A stretch of DNA of 64,000 nt from Streptomyces sp. APSN-46.1 (lineage in GTDB: Bacteria > Actinomycetota > Actinomycetes > Streptomycetales > Streptomycetaceae), in the NCBI RefSeq assembly GCF_022815725.1, contig NZ_JALGRF010000001.1:62001-126000 (forward strand), in the 5' to 3' direction. The translations under genes were made by a program, and so were the position numbers. The first letter of the stretch is position 1, and the number at the start of each line of letters is the position of its first letter. The notes beneath the pieces were generated by a model. That model searched no databases, was not told the DNA's origin, and saw only the letters and a program-made list of their open reading frames with translations. Below are positions 17,070 to 25,752 of this stretch, one piece after another.

Positions 17070-17855
17070 GTGGCAGCGACGACGACGACACTCAAGACCA
17101 TCGGCTCGTACGCGGCGATCGGGGACAGCTTCACCGAGGGCGTGGGGGACCCGGGACCCGGGGACACTTTTCTCGGCTGGGCCGACCGGCTGGCCGTACT
17201 CCTGGCCGATCAGCGGGAAGAACACACATTCCGGTACGCCAACCTGGCCGTGCGCGGGCGGCTCCTGGACCAGATCGTGGAGGAGCAGGTCCCCCGGGCC
17301 AAGGAGCTCGCCCCCGACCTGGTGACCTTCTGCGCGGGCGGCAACGACATCATCCGGCCCGGCAGCGACCCGGACGACGTGGCGGAGCGGTTCGAGGCGG
17401 CGGTCGCCGACCTCACCGGGGCCGTCGGCCAGGTCATGATCACCACCGGTTTCGACACCCGGGGCGTACCGGTCCTCAAGCACATCCGGGGCAAGGTGGC
17501 CACGTACAGCGCGCACGTCCGCGCCATCGCCGACCGGTACGACTGCCCGGTGCTGGACCTCTGGTCGCTGAAGTCCGTACAGGACCGGCGGGCCTGGGAC
17601 GCCGACCGGCTGCACCTCTCGCCCGAGGGGCACACGCGGGTCGCCCTGCGCGCGGCGCAGGTGCTCGGCCTGGAGGTGCCCGCCGACCCCGACCAGCCGT
17701 GGCCGCCGCTGCGGCCGCGCGGCTCGGTGGACGTGACGCGCGACAACATCCAGTGGGCGCGCGAGTATCTGGTGCCGTGGATCGGCAGGCGGCTGCGCGG
17801 GGAGTCCTCCGGGGACCACGTCGAGGCCAAGCGGCCGGACCTGCTGCCGCTGTAG
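17070..17855 (+). CDS. SGNH/GDSL-type hydrolase
   Basis: This 261-residue esterase/lipase-fold protein shows all four SGNH blocks: AIGDSFTEG (Ser, residue ~20), NLAVRG (Gly), CAGGNDI (Asn) and DRLHLSPEGH (Asp and His). There is no signal peptide, so it is cytoplasmic. GTG start at 17070 with AAGGATAGGGG upstream. It stands alone; the substrate is unknown. Confidence 0.9.
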   Translation: MAATTTTLKTIGSYAAIGDSFTEGVGDPGPGDTFLGWADRLAVLLADQREEHTFRYANLAVRGRLLDQIVEEQVPRAKELAPDLVTFCAGGNDIIRPGSDPDDVAERFEAAVADLTGAVGQVMITTGFDTRGVPVLKHIRGKVATYSAHVRAIADRYDCPVLDLWSLKSVQDRRAWDADRLHLSPEGHTRVALRAAQVLGLEVPADPDQPWPPLRPRGSVDVTRDNIQWAREYLVPWIGRRLRGESSGDHVEAKRPDLLPL

Positions 17856-17869
17856 GAGAGTCCGGGCCC

Positions 17870-17923
17870 GGCCTCCGCCTCAAGGGCCTCCGCCTCAGGG
17901 GACCCGATCTCCACGATCTCCAC
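17870..17923. repeat. Short tandem repeats in an intergenic spacer
   Basis: Two copies of GGCCTCCGCCTCA (15-bp period) are followed by two copies of GATCTCCAC. They look like slippage products; no function is suggested. Confidence 0.5.
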
Positions 17924-18051
17924 GGGACCGGGACCGAGACCGGGGCCGCTGGGCCGCGGGGGCCGCGAGAGCGGAATCCTTCGGGGCCCGTGCGCGTTGG
18001 AAGGTCGTACTCTGTACGACCCGTCCTGCCCCGATCCTCCCAGGAGGCGCT

Positions 18052-19269
18052 TTGACCGGCTCCCGTCCCCTGCGTCCGCGGCTGCGCGCCCTGCGGCCCG
18101 AAGCCTTCGGCGCGGACCCGTCCGGCGCGCGGATGGAGCGGATCCGCCGCTCGCCGAACTTCGCCGACGGCGTCTTCCAGAACCCGGTCGGGGCCCGGAC
18201 CAGGCCTGCCGGCTCCTTGGTGGAGTTCGCCAAGATCTACTTCCACAAGGAGCAGCGGGTCCGGCGCGGCCCGGGCGCGCCGATCCCGGTGTACCCGACG
18301 ACCCTCGCCGAGCTGGCGAAGCCGCCGGTGAGCGGGCTGCGCCTGACCTGGATGGGGCACTCCAGCGTGCTCGCGGAGATCGACGGGCGCCGGGTGCTGT
18401 TCGACCCCGTGTGGGGTGAGCGGTGCTCTCCATTCCCTTTCGCCGGTCCCAAGCGGCTGCACCCCGTGCCCGTGCCGCTGGCCTCGCTGGGCGATGTCGA
18501 TGTCGTGGTGATCTCGCACGACCACTACGACCACCTCGACCTTCCGACGATCAAGGCCCTTGCCGGTACGGACACGGTCTTCGCGGTGCCGCTGGGCGTC
18601 GGCGCGCACCTGGAGCGCTGGGGCGTCTCGCCGGACCGGCTGCGGGAGCTGGACTGGAACGAGAGCACCAAGGTCGCCGGGCTGTCGCTGACGGCGACCC
18701 CGGCCCGGCACTTCTGCGGGCGCGGGCTGCGCAACCAGCAGTTCACCCTGTGGGCCTCCTGGGTGGTCACGGGCGATGAGCACCGGATCTTCCACAGCGG
18801 GGACACGGGGTACTTCCCCGGGTTCGAGGAGATCGGCTCGGCCCACGGCCCCTTCGACGCCACCATGATCCAGATCGGTGCGTACTCGGAGTACTGGCCC
18901 GACATCCACATGACGCCGCAGGAGGGCATGCGGGCCCACCTCGACCTCCAGGGCGGCATCCCGCACGGCACGATGCTGCCGATCCACTGGGGCACCTTCA
19001 ACCTGGCCCTGCACCCGTGGGACGAGCCGGGCGAGGGCACGATGGCCGCCGCCGAGGCCGAGGGGGCCGCCGTCGCGCTGCCCCTGCCCGGCCAGCCCTT
19101 CGAGCCCGGCGCGGCCGACGCGCCCGCCGAGCCGTGGTGGCGCCCCTTCGTGGCGGGCGGCTCGCCCGCCCCTGCCGCGGCGCCTCGGCCGGACGCGGCG
19201 CCCAGGGCGGCCGAGGCCGAGCGGCCGCAGGCCGGGGTCCGCGAGGAACCCGAGGCCGTCGGCTCGTAG
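18052..19269 (+). CDS. MBL-fold metal-dependent hydrolase (NAPE-PLD-like)
   Basis: This 405-residue protein has the metallo-beta-lactamase metal motif HDHYDHLD (about residue 160), a later His (ATPARHFCGRG) and Asp (FHSGDTGYFPGF), then MLPIHWGTF. The order is that of the N-acyl-phosphatidylethanolamine phospholipase D-like/UlaG-like branch. The last 75 residues are a Pro/Ala-rich disordered tail. TTG start at 18052, chosen because AGGAGG lies 7 bp upstream. Confidence 0.87.
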   Translation: MTGSRPLRPRLRALRPEAFGADPSGARMERIRRSPNFADGVFQNPVGARTRPAGSLVEFAKIYFHKEQRVRRGPGAPIPVYPTTLAELAKPPVSGLRLTWMGHSSVLAEIDGRRVLFDPVWGERCSPFPFAGPKRLHPVPVPLASLGDVDVVVISHDHYDHLDLPTIKALAGTDTVFAVPLGVGAHLERWGVSPDRLRELDWNESTKVAGLSLTATPARHFCGRGLRNQQFTLWASWVVTGDEHRIFHSGDTGYFPGFEEIGSAHGPFDATMIQIGAYSEYWPDIHMTPQEGMRAHLDLQGGIPHGTMLPIHWGTFNLALHPWDEPGEGTMAAAEAEGAAVALPLPGQPFEPGAADAPAEPWWRPFVAGGSPAPAAAPRPDAAPRAAEAERPQAGVREEPEAVGS

Positions 19270-19355
19270 CCCCTGCCTCCCGGTCGGACGCGGGCCCCGG
19301 CACCGTCCGGGGTCCGCGCCTCGACGGCGGCCGTGTCGGATGACCTGGTCCTCGC

Positions 19356-19533
19356 TCAGCCCCTCGTCGGGGGGCGAGCGGCGGTCCGGTGGCCGGAGCG
19401 TAGGCGCTCGGTGCTCAGCCGGGTGCTCCCGGGCGCCACCACCTCGTCGAGGGTCGTGTGGTTCACGTCGGCGTAGCGAGCCGCCCGCTCAGGGTTCAAC
19501 GGGTCGATGAAGTCGTCGTATTCGGTCCGGGGA
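19356..19533 (-). pseudogene. Possible C-terminal gene fragment
   Basis: Directly after the GNAT stop on the minus strand, one frame reads about 55 residues with Streptomyces-like codon use (TEYDDFIDPLNPERAARYADV..., ending at the stop at 19356). It has no start codon of its own. It may be a remnant or a chance open frame; I do not recognise it. Confidence 0.25.
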
Positions 19534-19989
19534 TCAGCGTCCGGGCGCCATGTCGTAGGTGATCCACATCGTCCGCGTGGCCACCTGGTCGTACTTCGAC
19601 CGCGCGCGGTGGTTGTCGTCGGCGGTGATCCAGCGCACGACGCTCCAGCCGCGCTCGGCCGCGATCGCGCTCAGCCGGCCGAGCAACAGGTCGACGGCGC
19701 CCGAACCCCGGCTCTCCGGCGCCACGAACAGGTCGTCGAGGTAGCAGCCGACCGTCGCGGAGAGCGGCCGCGCGAACGGGCGGTAGTGCGCGAGGCCGAT
19801 GAGCATGCCGTCGGCGTCCTCGGCGACCAGCGCGTTGACCTCGTGGCCGGGGTCGTTCACCCAGGACCACACCGTGTCGGCGGCCTCCTCCGTCTGCTCC
19901 ACCTTGTAGAAATCGGCGTATCCGCGGTAGAGCGCGCGCCACTGCGCGAAATCTTCCGGCCGTGCGTCGCGTACCTGTATCTGGGACAT
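19534..19989 (-). CDS. GNAT-family N-acetyltransferase
   Basis: This 151-residue acyl-CoA N-acyltransferase has the typical start (IQVRDARPEDF), a core strand CYLDDLFVAPESRGSGAVDLLL with the acetyl-CoA pyrophosphate loop (RGSGA), and a late WITADDNHRARSKYDQ. The ATG at 19989 begins the conserved domain. Substrate unknown. Confidence 0.85.
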   Translation of the reverse strand: MSQIQVRDARPEDFAQWRALYRGYADFYKVEQTEEAADTVWSWVNDPGHEVNALVAEDADGMLIGLAHYRPFARPLSATVGCYLDDLFVAPESRGSGAVDLLLGRLSAIAAERGWSVVRWITADDNHRARSKYDQVATRTMWITYDMAPGR

Positions 19990-20618
19990 GTCAGGAAACC
20001 CCTGTCGTGGAATCTGCTGGCCGCGGTCAAGTGTTTCAAGCATGCGGTTCCCCTTTGGGGCAGGAAACCGATCATGCTTGACCCGGGTTCGCGGGCAGCG
20101 TGCCGGGGTGTCGAAACGCTCGCCTTCAAGGCACCGCGATGGACAGATGGCTGCCCCCGGGGATGCTATTGCCGTGACCGGAAGGTCACCGCGCCGGCTT
20201 CCCTGCCGTCGCGCGTGCGTGGCTCCTCTCCTCGTACTCGCCCACCAGGCCGGGCCAGATCGCGCGCGGTGTCCACGGGGGCGGTACGGGGGCCGCCCGC
20301 AGCAGCACGTGGATCGGTACACGGCGGGGCGGCCAGGGGCCGTGGACGTGCGTGGCAGCCTGGTGACGGGGCCGGAGCCTGCCAGACCCGGGCTCCGTCG
20401 GCGGGCCCGGGGGCGTGGGCCGGCCGCGCCGGGGCGTGCGCGCTCCCGGCGCATTCGGGCTGTCGTACGAGCGCTCCATCGGGAGCGGGAAGCACCCCGG
20501 CCAAGTTCCCCAACTGGCCGTCCAGGGCGGGAGCGTGCGGTCTAGCGTGGGTATCCGGTGATCACTACCGGGCCCCGGGACGTGCCGGGGATCCGGGCCC
20601 CACGTACCGAGGACGCAG
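19990..20618. other. Long divergent spacer between the GNAT gene and the conservon
   Basis: These 629 bp must hold the promoters of both flanking transcription units. I see no convincing gene. Two inverted repeats stand out: GTGACC-GGAA-GGTCAC at 20174-20188 and CCGGT-GATCACT-ACCGG at 20551-20567, the second 52 bp before the cvnA start. Both could be operators. The direct repeat CAGGAAACC occurs at about 19992 and 20063. Confidence 0.4.
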
Positions 20619-22583
20619 ATGTCCGGACTCCGCGCAGCCCGCCACTCCCCGTCGAGACACGCCGTCACCGGTCCCGGCCGGCAGATACGCCCCCAGCTCG
20701 TCCGCGCCGCCGTACTGCCCACGCTCGCCGCCGGGCTCAGCGGCACGGCAGCCGTGATCTTCGCTCTGCAGCTCGGCGGCGGCGCCGGGGAGCGGGACGC
20801 CCGGCTGTGGCCGGTGCTCACCGGCTGCGCCCTGCTCGTCGTCGGCGCACTCGCCGCGGCCCTGCTCGGCGCCCAGCGGGCCGCCAAGGCCGTCCAGGAC
20901 CGCTGCGAGGCGCTGCGCCGCTCCAGCGTGCGCGGCCGCCAGGAGCTGCGGACGGCCGCCGAGCGGCTGGAGCGTGGCGAGACGCCGACCCGCCCGGTAC
21001 GCGGCGGACCCACCGCGCCCGCGCCGGGCGGCGACCCCTCGACGGTGGACGAGTTCTGGCTGCTCGCGCAGGAGCTGCGCGGCGCCCGCGAACAGGCGCA
21101 CGCGACCCTCGTACGGCTCGCCGCACCGGCCGCGCCGTCCGACAGCGACCGCAAGGTCGAGGTCTTCGTCAACCTCGCGCGCCGGCTCCAGTCCCTCGTG
21201 CACCGCGAGATCTCGCTGCTCGACGGGCTGGAGGACACCGTCGAGGACCCGGACCTGCTCAAAGAGCTCTTCCACGTCGACCACCTCGCCACCCGCATCC
21301 GCCGCCACGCCGAGAACCTCGCCGTGCTCGGCGGCGCCGCCTCCCGGCGCCAGTGGACCCGGCCCATCGACCTCAGCGAGGTACTGCGCTCCTCGGTCGC
21401 GGAGGTCGAGCAGTACACGCGGGTCAAGGTGGTGCCCCCGGCGGGCGGCACCGTCCGGGGTCACGCCGTCGCCGACGTGGTGCACCTGCTGGCCGAACTC
21501 GTCGAGAACGCCACGGTGTTCTCCGCCCCCGACACCGACGTGATGGTGCGCGCCGAGCGGGTCACCGCCGGGATCGCCGTCGAGGTGGAGGACCGGGGAC
21601 TGGGCATGCCGGCCGAGGAACAGCACCGGATGAACGCCCTCCTCGGCGACCCCGACCAGTTCAGCGTCCGGCAGTTGCTGGCGGACGGGCGGATCGGCCT
21701 GTTCGTCGTCTCGGCGCTGGCCCGGCGGCACGGGATCGCAGTCGAGCTCAAGTCCAACATCTACGGCGGGGTGCTCGCCGTACTGGTGCTGCCGCAGGAC
21801 CTGCTGGGGGCGGAGGCGCCGAACGCCGCCGACGCGCTGGGGGGTTCGCGGGCCACCACGTGGGCCACCGGCGAGGGGGGCGCCGCGGCTCCGCCGCTGG
21901 AGCCGGTACGGAGGCCCCTGCCGCGGCCGGAGCCGACGTGCCGGGCGGCTGCCCCCGCCCCCGCCCCCGGGCCGGCGGTTGCCCCCGCGCCCGGGCCCGG
22001 CCCTGCGGCTGCCCCCGGGCCCGGCCCGGCGGCTGCCCCCGTGCCCGCGCCCGGGCCGGTAGTTGCCCCCGCGCCCAGGCCTGGCCCGGTGGTTGCCACC
22101 GCACCCGGCGCTGCGTCCGCGCTCGGGTCCGGGCCGGTAGTTGCCCCCGCGCCTAGGCCTGGCCCTGCGGTTGCCTCCGCGCTCGGCTCCGCGCCCGGCC
22201 CCGCGCCCGCGCCTGGCCCCGCGTCCGCGTCCGGGCCTGGCCCCGTGTTCGGGCCCGGGCCTGGCCCCGTGTTCGGTGTGCCCGCCTGGGCGGGGTCCGG
22301 CCCGCGCGCGGGTACCCGTACCGAGGTGTTCGCGGAGACCACCGAGCTGGACCTGGGCTCCGCCACCGCGGCGCCCGCGCCCGCGCCGGTACCCGCCGCC
22401 CGCGCGGAGGGCGACCCGCCCCCGCTGCCCCGGCGCCGCGCCCAGCAGCATCTCGCGCCGCAGCTGCGCGACACCCCCGCCCCGCGACGCGCGGCGGAAT
22501 CCGAGCAACCCGTGCACGACCCCGGCCTCATGGCCGCCTTCCAGCGGGGCTTCGGCCTCGCCCAGTCGGAGAACCAGGCATGA
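20619..22583 (+). CDS. cvnA: Conservon sensor-like protein CvnA (histidine-kinase-type ATPase)
   Basis: This 654-residue protein is the first of the four-gene cvn operon. Two membrane segments (about residues 35-55 and 66-84) are followed by a coiled region and a HATPase_c domain: LLAELVENATVFSAP (N box, about residue 290), VEDRGLGM (G1) and GRIGLFVVSALARRHG (G2). The dimerisation His typical of true histidine kinases is not evident. From about residue 435 to 550 the protein is a long Pro/Ala/Gly/Val repeat, probably disordered. In studied conservons the four proteins form a membrane complex likened to a eukaryotic G-protein receptor system. Confidence 0.9.
   Translation: MSGLRAARHSPSRHAVTGPGRQIRPQLVRAAVLPTLAAGLSGTAAVIFALQLGGGAGERDARLWPVLTGCALLVVGALAAALLGAQRAAKAVQDRCEALRRSSVRGRQELRTAAERLERGETPTRPVRGGPTAPAPGGDPSTVDEFWLLAQELRGAREQAHATLVRLAAPAAPSDSDRKVEVFVNLARRLQSLVHREISLLDGLEDTVEDPDLLKELFHVDHLATRIRRHAENLAVLGGAASRRQWTRPIDLSEVLRSSVAEVEQYTRVKVVPPAGGTVRGHAVADVVHLLAELVENATVFSAPDTDVMVRAERVTAGIAVEVEDRGLGMPAEEQHRMNALLGDPDQFSVRQLLADGRIGLFVVSALARRHGIAVELKSNIYGGVLAVLVLPQDLLGAEAPNAADALGGSRATTWATGEGGAAAPPLEPVRRPLPRPEPTCRAAAPAPAPGPAVAPAPGPGPAAAPGPGPAAAPVPAPGPVVAPAPRPGPVVATAPGAASALGSGPVVAPAPRPGPAVASALGSAPGPAPAPGPASASGPGPVFGPGPGPVFGVPAWAGSGPRAGTRTEVFAETTELDLGSATAAPAPAPVPAARAEGDPPPLPRRRAQQHLAPQLRDTPAPRRAAESEQPVHDPGLMAAFQRGFGLAQSENQA
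21946..22290 (+). repeat. Degenerate Pro/Ala/Gly coding repeat inside cvnA
   Basis: About 345 bp of imperfect tandem units encode (A/V)APAPxPGP-like repeats. The low complexity suggests variable length between strains. Confidence 0.8.
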
Positions 22584-22630
22584 CCCCGACCCCGACCCCG
22601 ACCCCTCACCTCAGCAAGGAGCGCACCCCC

Positions 22631-23062
22631 ATGGGCGGCGAAGTGGCGACGACGACCAGCCGGCTCTCGGATCTCGACTGGCTGCTCAGCGGCCTGGTCC
22701 AGCGGGTGCCGTACACGCGCAGCGCGGTGCTCCTCACCGCGGACGGCCTCGTCACCTGTGTGCACGGCCTGGACCCCGACAGCGCCGACCACTTGGCGGC
22801 CCTGGCCTCCGGGCTCTACTCGCTGGGGCGGAGCGCCGGATCCCGCTTCGGTGACGGCGCGGAGGTCCGGCAGGTGGTGGTCGAGCTCGACACGGCGCTC
22901 GTCTTCGTGTCGGCCGCCGGATCCGGCACCTGCCTGGCGGTGCTCGCCTCCCGGGAGGCCGACGCGGGCGTCATGGGCTACGAGATGGCGATGCTGGTCA
23001 AGAGCGTACGACCGTACCTGGCGGCCCCGCCGCGGCGGCCCGTCACCGACGCGGGACGATGA
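22631..23062 (+). CDS. cvnB: Roadblock/LC7-domain protein CvnB
   Basis: This 143-residue roadblock-fold protein (DWLLSGLVQRVPYTRSAVLL, then ADGLVTC, a hydrophobic core and a helix ending ...MLVKSVRPYL) would act as partner of the CvnD GTPase. The ATG at 22631 is preferred because AAGGAG lies 9 bp upstream. An in-frame ATG at 22580 overlaps the cvnA stop but would add 17 repetitive residues. The 3' end overlaps cvnC by 4 bp. Confidence 0.88.
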   Translation: MGGEVATTTSRLSDLDWLLSGLVQRVPYTRSAVLLTADGLVTCVHGLDPDSADHLAALASGLYSLGRSAGSRFGDGAEVRQVVVELDTALVFVSAAGSGTCLAVLASREADAGVMGYEMAMLVKSVRPYLAAPPRRPVTDAGR

Positions 23063-23499
23063 GGGGGAGGACGACGGGGGCGAGGGCGACGGGCGCGCAC
23101 GGATTCGGGGCGGGGCGGGACACACCGTGGCTGGACGACTCGGCGGGCCGCGTGATGCGCCCGTACACGGCGAGCGGGGGGCGGACCCGGCCGGCGGTCG
23201 CCCTCGACCTGCTCTCGCTGGTGACGGCGACGGGCGTACGCCCGCACGCGCCGCTCGGCGCGGAACACACCCTCGCGCTACGGCTGTGCGCCGGCGCGGC
23301 GGCGGTCACCGTCGCCGAGGTGGCCGGACAACTGCGGCTCCCGGCGGTGGTGGTGAAGGTGCTGTTGTCCGACCTGATGGAACACGGGGCCGTCATGGCG
23401 CAGGCGCCGCGGTTCCCCGGCGGCGGCGGGCGTTCGTTCGCCGCCGATGACCAGACTCTCCTGCGGGCGGTGCTCGATGGCCTACGCAAACGGCTGTGA
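23059..23499 (+). CDS. cvnC: DUF742 protein CvnC
   Basis: This 146-residue DUF742 protein has the family's conserved beginning (RVMRPYTASGGRTRP) and a winged-helix-like middle (VAEVAGQLRLPAVVVKVLLSDL). In conservons it sits between the roadblock protein and the GTPase and is thought to be part of the complex. It overlaps cvnB by 4 bp and cvnD by 23 bp. Confidence 0.9.
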   Translation: MRGRTTGARATGAHGFGAGRDTPWLDDSAGRVMRPYTASGGRTRPAVALDLLSLVTATGVRPHAPLGAEHTLALRLCAGAAAVTVAEVAGQLRLPAVVVKVLLSDLMEHGAVMAQAPRFPGGGGRSFAADDQTLLRAVLDGLRKRL

Positions 23500-24064
23500 A
23501 AGCCGCCCCGCAACCCTGCCCGCGACCTTGAAGATCCTGGTCGCCGGCGGGTTCGGGGCGGGCAAGACCACCTTCGTGGGCGCGGTGAGCGAGATCGAGC
23601 CGCTGCGCACGGAGGAGCTGCTCAGCGGCCTCAGCGAGGCCGCCGACCCGCTCGACGGGGTCGAGGGCAAGAGCGCGACGACCGTCGCCCTGGACTTCGG
23701 CCGGATCACCCTGGACGAGCGGCACGTCCTCTACCTCTTCGGCACGCCCGGGCAGGAGCGCTTCTGGTTCCTGTGGGAGGAGCTGTGCGCGGGCGCGCTC
23801 GGGGCGGTGGTGCTCGCCGACACGCGCCGCCTCGCCGACTGCTTCCCGGCCGTGGACTTCTTCGAACGGCGCGGAATCGGCTTCATCGTCGCCGTCAACG
23901 AGTTCGACGGCGGGCACCGCTACGCGGCCGAGGAGGTCCGCGAGGCGGTCGGGATCGGGCCGGAGGTGCCCGTCGTGCGGTGCGACGCGCGGCTGACGAG
24001 CTCCGGTACGGGGACGCTGGCCGCCCTCGTCCACCATCTGCTCACCGCCACGTCGGCGAACTGA
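23477..24064 (+). CDS. cvnD: Small GTPase-like ATP/GTP-binding protein CvnD
   Basis: This 195-residue P-loop protein has GGFGAGKTT (G1, about residue 25) and LFGTPGQERF (G3). Where Ras-like GTPases have NKxD there is VNEFD. The ATG at 23477 gives the family's usual MAY... beginning. It is the G-protein of the conservon and should cycle with CvnB/CvnC at the membrane under CvnA. Confidence 0.9.
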   Translation: MAYANGCESRPATLPATLKILVAGGFGAGKTTFVGAVSEIEPLRTEELLSGLSEAADPLDGVEGKSATTVALDFGRITLDERHVLYLFGTPGQERFWFLWEELCAGALGAVVLADTRRLADCFPAVDFFERRGIGFIVAVNEFDGGHRYAAEEVREAVGIGPEVPVVRCDARLTSSGTGTLAALVHHLLTATSAN

Positions 24065-24079
24065 CTCGGGGGAACCACC

Positions 24080-24628
24080 ATGACGTACTACGAATCGACC
24101 GGTCATCTGCTGCTCACCCCGGTGGACCGGGAGGCACCCGCGCGCGTCGTCCGGCTGCGCGAACTGGGCCTGGGGGAACGGCCGGACACGGAGCTGGACG
24201 CTTTCTCCAGGCGGATCGCGCAGACGCTGGGCGCACCGTACGCGGGGGTCAACTTCATCGGGGAGGAACGGCAGTTCTTCGCGGGGCTCCACCACGAGGC
24301 GGACGCCCCGGCGAGCGGATATCCGGCGCGGGTACTGGCCCGGGACCAGGGCTACTGCCCGCACGTGGTGGTGCGGCGGCGGGCGCTGGTGCTGGAGGAC
24401 GTACGGGACTTCGCGCGCTTCGCGGGGAACGCGGTCGTCGACGAGAGCGGGGTGCGGTCGTACCTGGGCGCGCCGCTGACGGACCGGCAGGGGATCGTGC
24501 TCGGCACCGTGTGCGCGGTGGACGGAGTGCCGAGGCGGTGGGGGATGGACGGGCTGGCGACCATGAAGGCGCTGGCCGCGGAGCTGGTGGCGCTGCTGCT
24601 CCACGAGGGGGAGGAGCGGCGGGACTGA
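24080..24628 (+). CDS. GAF-domain protein linked to the conservon
   Basis: This 182-residue protein consists of one GAF domain (AQTLGAPYAGVNFIGEERQFF ... VRSYLGAPLTDRQGIVLGTVCAVD). It has no output domain. It follows cvnD by 15 bp, so it is probably a fifth member of the operon and may feed a small-molecule or redox signal to it. The AGVNFI...QYFAG-like core resembles GAF domains that bind haem or small ligands, but no ligand can be named. Confidence 0.8.
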   Translation: MTYYESTGHLLLTPVDREAPARVVRLRELGLGERPDTELDAFSRRIAQTLGAPYAGVNFIGEERQFFAGLHHEADAPASGYPARVLARDQGYCPHVVVRRRALVLEDVRDFARFAGNAVVDESGVRSYLGAPLTDRQGIVLGTVCAVDGVPRRWGMDGLATMKALAAELVALLLHEGEERRD

Positions 24629-24730
24629 CAGGGCTGCCGGGACCGCCGGGGGCCGTTGTCAGTGCCGGGGTCTACGGTCGGAGACGAGGGTTCACCGGAG
24701 GCTGGAGAGGACTGGAGAGGGGTCGCGGGG

Positions 24731-25087
24731 ATGGCCACGACAGCGGAGGAGGTCCGGGCGGTCGCGCTGTCGCTCCCGGAGAGCAGCGAGAAGCTCGCCT
24801 GGGGCATGCCGACCTTCCGGGTGAGCGGCAAGATCTTCGCCGCCCTCGGGGACGACGACACCTCGATCGGGGTGAAATGCCCCAAGGAGGACCGCGCGGA
24901 GCTGATCGCGGCGGAGCCGGAGAAGTTCTTCATACGCGAGGGCCACGACGACAACTACGCCTGGCTCCGGGTCCGGCTGGCGGCGGTGGAGGGCGCGGGG
25001 GAACTGCGCGCGATCCTGACCGATTCCTGGCTCCAGGCGGCGCCGAAACGGCTGGCCTCGGCGCATCCGGAGCTGGGCGGCGCCTGA
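24731..25087 (+). CDS. MmcQ/YjbR family protein
   Basis: This 118-residue protein of the YjbR/MmcQ fold (CyaY-like) has AWGMPTFRVSGKIFAAL and the C-terminal SWLQAAPKRLA, both typical. The function of the family is unclear. The ATG at 24731 is the first with the domain intact. Confidence 0.85.
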   Translation: MATTAEEVRAVALSLPESSEKLAWGMPTFRVSGKIFAALGDDDTSIGVKCPKEDRAELIAAEPEKFFIREGHDDNYAWLRVRLAAVEGAGELRAILTDSWLQAAPKRLASAHPELGGA

Positions 25088-25099
25088 GGGCGGCGGCGG

Positions 25100-25420
25100 T
25101 CACCGGAGAAAGACGGTGATCCGCCCGCGCAGCGAGGGGCGGCGTCCAGGCCGCCGTGGGCCGCGTGGTGCCCGTCGATCGTGCCGTAGCGGCGCAGCTC
25201 GGCGCGGGCCACACCGAGGCCCAGGATCCGGTGGGGCACCTCGCCGAGGGCGTCGTTGGCGGATGCCGCCAAATTCAGCGTGACCTGCTCGAACGGCCGC
25301 TCGACGAGGAAGCCGGCGAAGGTGTGGACGATCGGCCGCAGCCCCGTCAGGGCCAGGCCGCCGCCGCAGACGCCGACCTGCGGCTGTTCCCTGATCCCGG
25401 CGCGGCGGACCGTGCCCGAG
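25100..25420 (-). pseudogene. Internally deleted, frameshifted transketolase C-terminal remnant
   Basis: On the minus strand, about 25420 down to 25270, the frame reads GIREQPQVGV...GLALTGLRPIVHTFAGFLVERPFEQV, the pyrimidine-binding domain of transketolase-like proteins. It then jumps to HRILGLGVARAELRRYGT...AAHGGLDAA, which is the extreme C-terminal end of the family. The intervening 150 or so residues are missing. A frameshift inside the GLDAA segment moves the true ending (SLRGRITVFLR, stop at 25100) into another frame. There is no N-terminal half. It lies next to the tRNA-Pro gene, at the edge of the decayed island. Confidence 0.65.
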
Positions 25421-25524
25421 CCAGCCGATACCCACGGGGCGAAACGCACGCGCGACCACCCCGCGAAGTGCGGTATTGTTCTCCTGCGCGTTCAAACCAG
25501 GGGAAACCCCAGGTCAGCGGGCAT

Positions 25525-25598
<74 letters not shown>

Positions 25599-25617
25599 CT
25601 CGAAAGAGTCGCAGGTC

Positions 25618-25651
25618 AGAGGTCGTATCGGAGACATCCGATACGACCTCT
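25618..25651 (+). terminator. Perfect 15-bp hairpin after tRNA-Pro
   Basis: AGAGGTCGTATCGGA pairs perfectly with TCCGATACGACCTCT across the 4-nt loop GACA. A smaller hairpin with a GAAA loop (25596-25611) lies directly before it. The likely role is termination of the tRNA transcript, though the symmetry could also serve as an integrase arm site. Confidence 0.65.
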
Positions 25652-25662
25652 GGCTCGTTTCT

Positions 25663-25682
25663 GGGGACCATTTGGGGACCAG
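25663..25682 (+). repeat. Double GGGGACCA motif, copy 1
   Basis: GGGGACCATTTGGGGACCAG holds two GGGGACCA units with 11-bp period. Related copies lie at 29899 and 30528. They are placed as integrase arm sites would be near a tRNA att site; that role is inferred. Confidence 0.55.
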
Positions 25683-25699
25683 CGCACTTGACTGGGCCC

Positions 25700-25732
25700 G
25701 AAGCGCACCTTGACCCGGTCAAGGTGCGCTTC
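25700..25732. repeat. 33-bp palindrome beside the tRNA gene
   Basis: GAAGCGCACCTTGACC is followed after a single C by its exact reverse complement. The half-site resembles the tRNA's own GCGCACTTGAC. The preceding 15 bp (from 25682) also contain a second copy of the tRNA segment GCGCACTTGACTGGG. Confidence 0.7.
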
Positions 25733-25752
25733 CAGCAGCGGGGACGTGGTAG

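Noticed and set aside
20166..20513. A 115-codon minus-strand ORF upstream of the conservon
   Set aside because: It is Pro/Ala/Arg-rich with no domain and no ribosome site; it looks like a GC-bias open frame.
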